Assembly: GCA_020633295.1 (NCBI GenBank)
Contig: JACKDW010000005.1
Coordinates: forward strand, 434,001 to 498,000
Reading direction: 5' to 3'
Length of the DNA stretch: 64,000 nt
DNA from: Myxococcales bacterium
Lineage (GTDB): Bacteria > Myxococcota_A > Polyangia > Nannocystales > Nannocystaceae
Part shown: piece after piece, positions 63,324-64,000 of the stretch
How the letters are laid out: the number at the start of each line of letters is the position of its first letter
How positions within the stretch are numbered: the stretch's first letter is position 1
Translations under genes and position numbers: made by a program
The notes under the pieces: model-generated
What the model saw: only the letters and a program-made list of their open reading frames with translations
What the model was told of the DNA's origin: nothing
The model's database searches: none

Positions 63324-63784
63324 GCCGCGAGCCGCCCGCGCGTCGCGACGATCAGCGCGTCGAGGCTCTCGGCGCGCGCGATCCCGTAGCGCGCCGCGAC
63401 GACGTCGACGTTGCCCTTGCGCCAGTAGCCCTCGGGGCAGCAGACGATCAGCCGCCCGCCGCGCGCGAACAGCCCCAGCTCGAGCAGCGTGATCGGGGCG
63501 CGCGTGTTCGGGTCGAAGTACATCGCGATCACGCTCGCGCGCTCCTGGGCCTCGAGCTCCCACTCGACCTGCTCGCGGAACTGCGGGTTGTCGATCCGCT
63601 GCGCCCACGAGCTGTCCCACGCGTCACGTCGCGGGTTGAGCACGAGGACGTCGAGCTCGCCGAGCGCCGCGGTCACCTCGTCCTGCCACGGCGCGGCCGC
63701 GCCCATCTCGATGGAGCCGGCGAGGAACACCGAGGGGCGATCGAAGCGCAGCGGCGCGGGCGGCTTGAGGACCGTCGCGCTCAC
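63296..63784 (-). CDS. Nucleoside 2-deoxyribosyltransferase-like protein
   Basis: 162 residues from a GTG at 63784 that overlaps the previous stop (GTGA). The order VFLAGSIEMGAAAPWQDEVTAAL, VLVLNPRRDAW, FREQVEWELEAQERASVIAMYFDPNTRAPITLLELGLFA and LIVCCPEGYWRKGNVDVV fits the nucleoside 2-deoxyribosyltransferase-like fold, with the Glu of the nucleophile region (VEWELEAQE). It may act on nucleotides or nucleic-acid modifications. It overlaps the 3' end of the convergent AgmX-like gene by 28 bases. Confidence 0.82.
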   Translation of the reverse strand: MSATVLKPPAPLRFDRPSVFLAGSIEMGAAAPWQDEVTAALGELDVLVLNPRRDAWDSSWAQRIDNPQFREQVEWELEAQERASVIAMYFDPNTRAPITLLELGLFARGGRLIVCCPEGYWRKGNVDVVAARYGIARAESLDALIVATRGRLAAQPGSSTKG

Positions 63785-64000
63785 TTGGCGTCTGCGGTGA
63801 AGCCGATCGTGTAGCCGCAGGGCAGCGTCGTGTTCGGGTAGAACAGCTTGATCCCCTGCACGAACAGCGGGTTGCTGCAGTCCGCGCCCTCGCAGCTCGC
63901 GCTGAAGGTCTGCGTGCCCGAGGCCTCGGTCTCCGAGGAGAAGGTGCCGTCGACGCGCACGTTGACGTTGATCGTCGCGTCGAAGTTGTCGATCGGGATC
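63781..64000 (-). CDS. C-terminal part of a protein that continues past the window
   Basis: Read on the minus strand this frame is open from the window edge to a TGA at 63781-63783 and ends in GYTIGFTADAK. The visible 72 residues (DATINVNVRVDGTFSSE, TFSASCEGADCSNPLF, KLFYPNTTLPCGY) are strand-rich with three Cys and look like the end of a secreted or lipoprotein domain. Its stop overlaps the GTG of the deoxyribosyltransferase-like gene, so both are coupled. Family unknown. Confidence 0.72.
   Translation of the reverse strand, partial: IPIDNFDATINVNVRVDGTFSSETEASGTQTFSASCEGADCSNPLFVQGIKLFYPNTTLPCGYTIGFTADAK

Overview
The window is very GC-rich and tightly packed, and it reads as chromosome from a myxobacterium (Myxococcota), most likely of the Nannocystis/Plesiocystis type. 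The reasons are the many lipoproteins whose lipobox is followed by long Ser/Thr/Gly/Asp/Glu linkers, a myxobacterial Cys-rich (DUF4215-type) repeat, an AgmX/TonB-like C-terminal domain, a metallo-mystery MbnP/MbnH pair, a stand-alone class I terpene synthase, and many GTG starts with 4-nt stop/start overlaps. The lineage is inferred from gene content, not from a marker gene. I see no rRNA, tRNA, CRISPR array, prophage or transposase.

Layout. 1-13.5 kb: 3' end of gapA; a lipoprotein beta-propeller carrying a CxxCH motif; an IscA/ErpA-like protein; a large lipoprotein; a divergent NAD-dependent DNA ligase; an HPF-like protein; a cytoplasmic sulfite-oxidase-like molybdoenzyme; a PQQ-type propeller lipoprotein; and the coupled pair MbnP (copper-binding) and MbnH (di-heme). 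13.7-27.1 kb: LolA-like protein plus RND/MMPL-like exporter, divergent from a terpene synthase; a hybrid-less sensor kinase; a UvrD/PcrA helicase; three secreted or membrane proteins; an HtrA-like protease with a small partner. 27.2-37.2 kb: a complete Bat operon (MoxR, DUF58, DUF4381-like, BatA, BatB, BatC, BatD, BatE), nearly all joined by start/stop overlaps; the DUF4381-like gene is frameshifted at a C7 run. 37.3-49.5 kb: a small protein, an RlmI-like methyltransferase with a repeat insertion, a beta-barrel protein, gpmI, two lipoproteins, and carA-carB.

49.7-64 kb: small lipoproteins, then the most unusual locus. A 979-residue protein joins a membrane sensor, a class III adenylate cyclase, a cAMP-type binding domain and a SAM methyltransferase related in motif to fatty-acid methyl ester (PhcB-like) enzymes. 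It is followed by a fatty-acyl-AMP ligase with its own ACP, an alpha/beta hydrolase, a glyoxalase-fold protein, and a TetR/P450 divergent pair with a clear operator. I read this as a possible lipid-signal or lipid-modification neighbourhood in which the cyclase makes the ligand that gates the methyltransferase in the same chain; that is inference.

Repeat expansions recur across the window, inside genes (VDPA, LSLT, Pro-rich, PDANV, EKV/AEK, Q/D/E, DREV) and between them (a nested GNRA hairpin, a 53-bp tandem duplication, CTAG-containing repeats). They are a distinctive feature of this genome segment.
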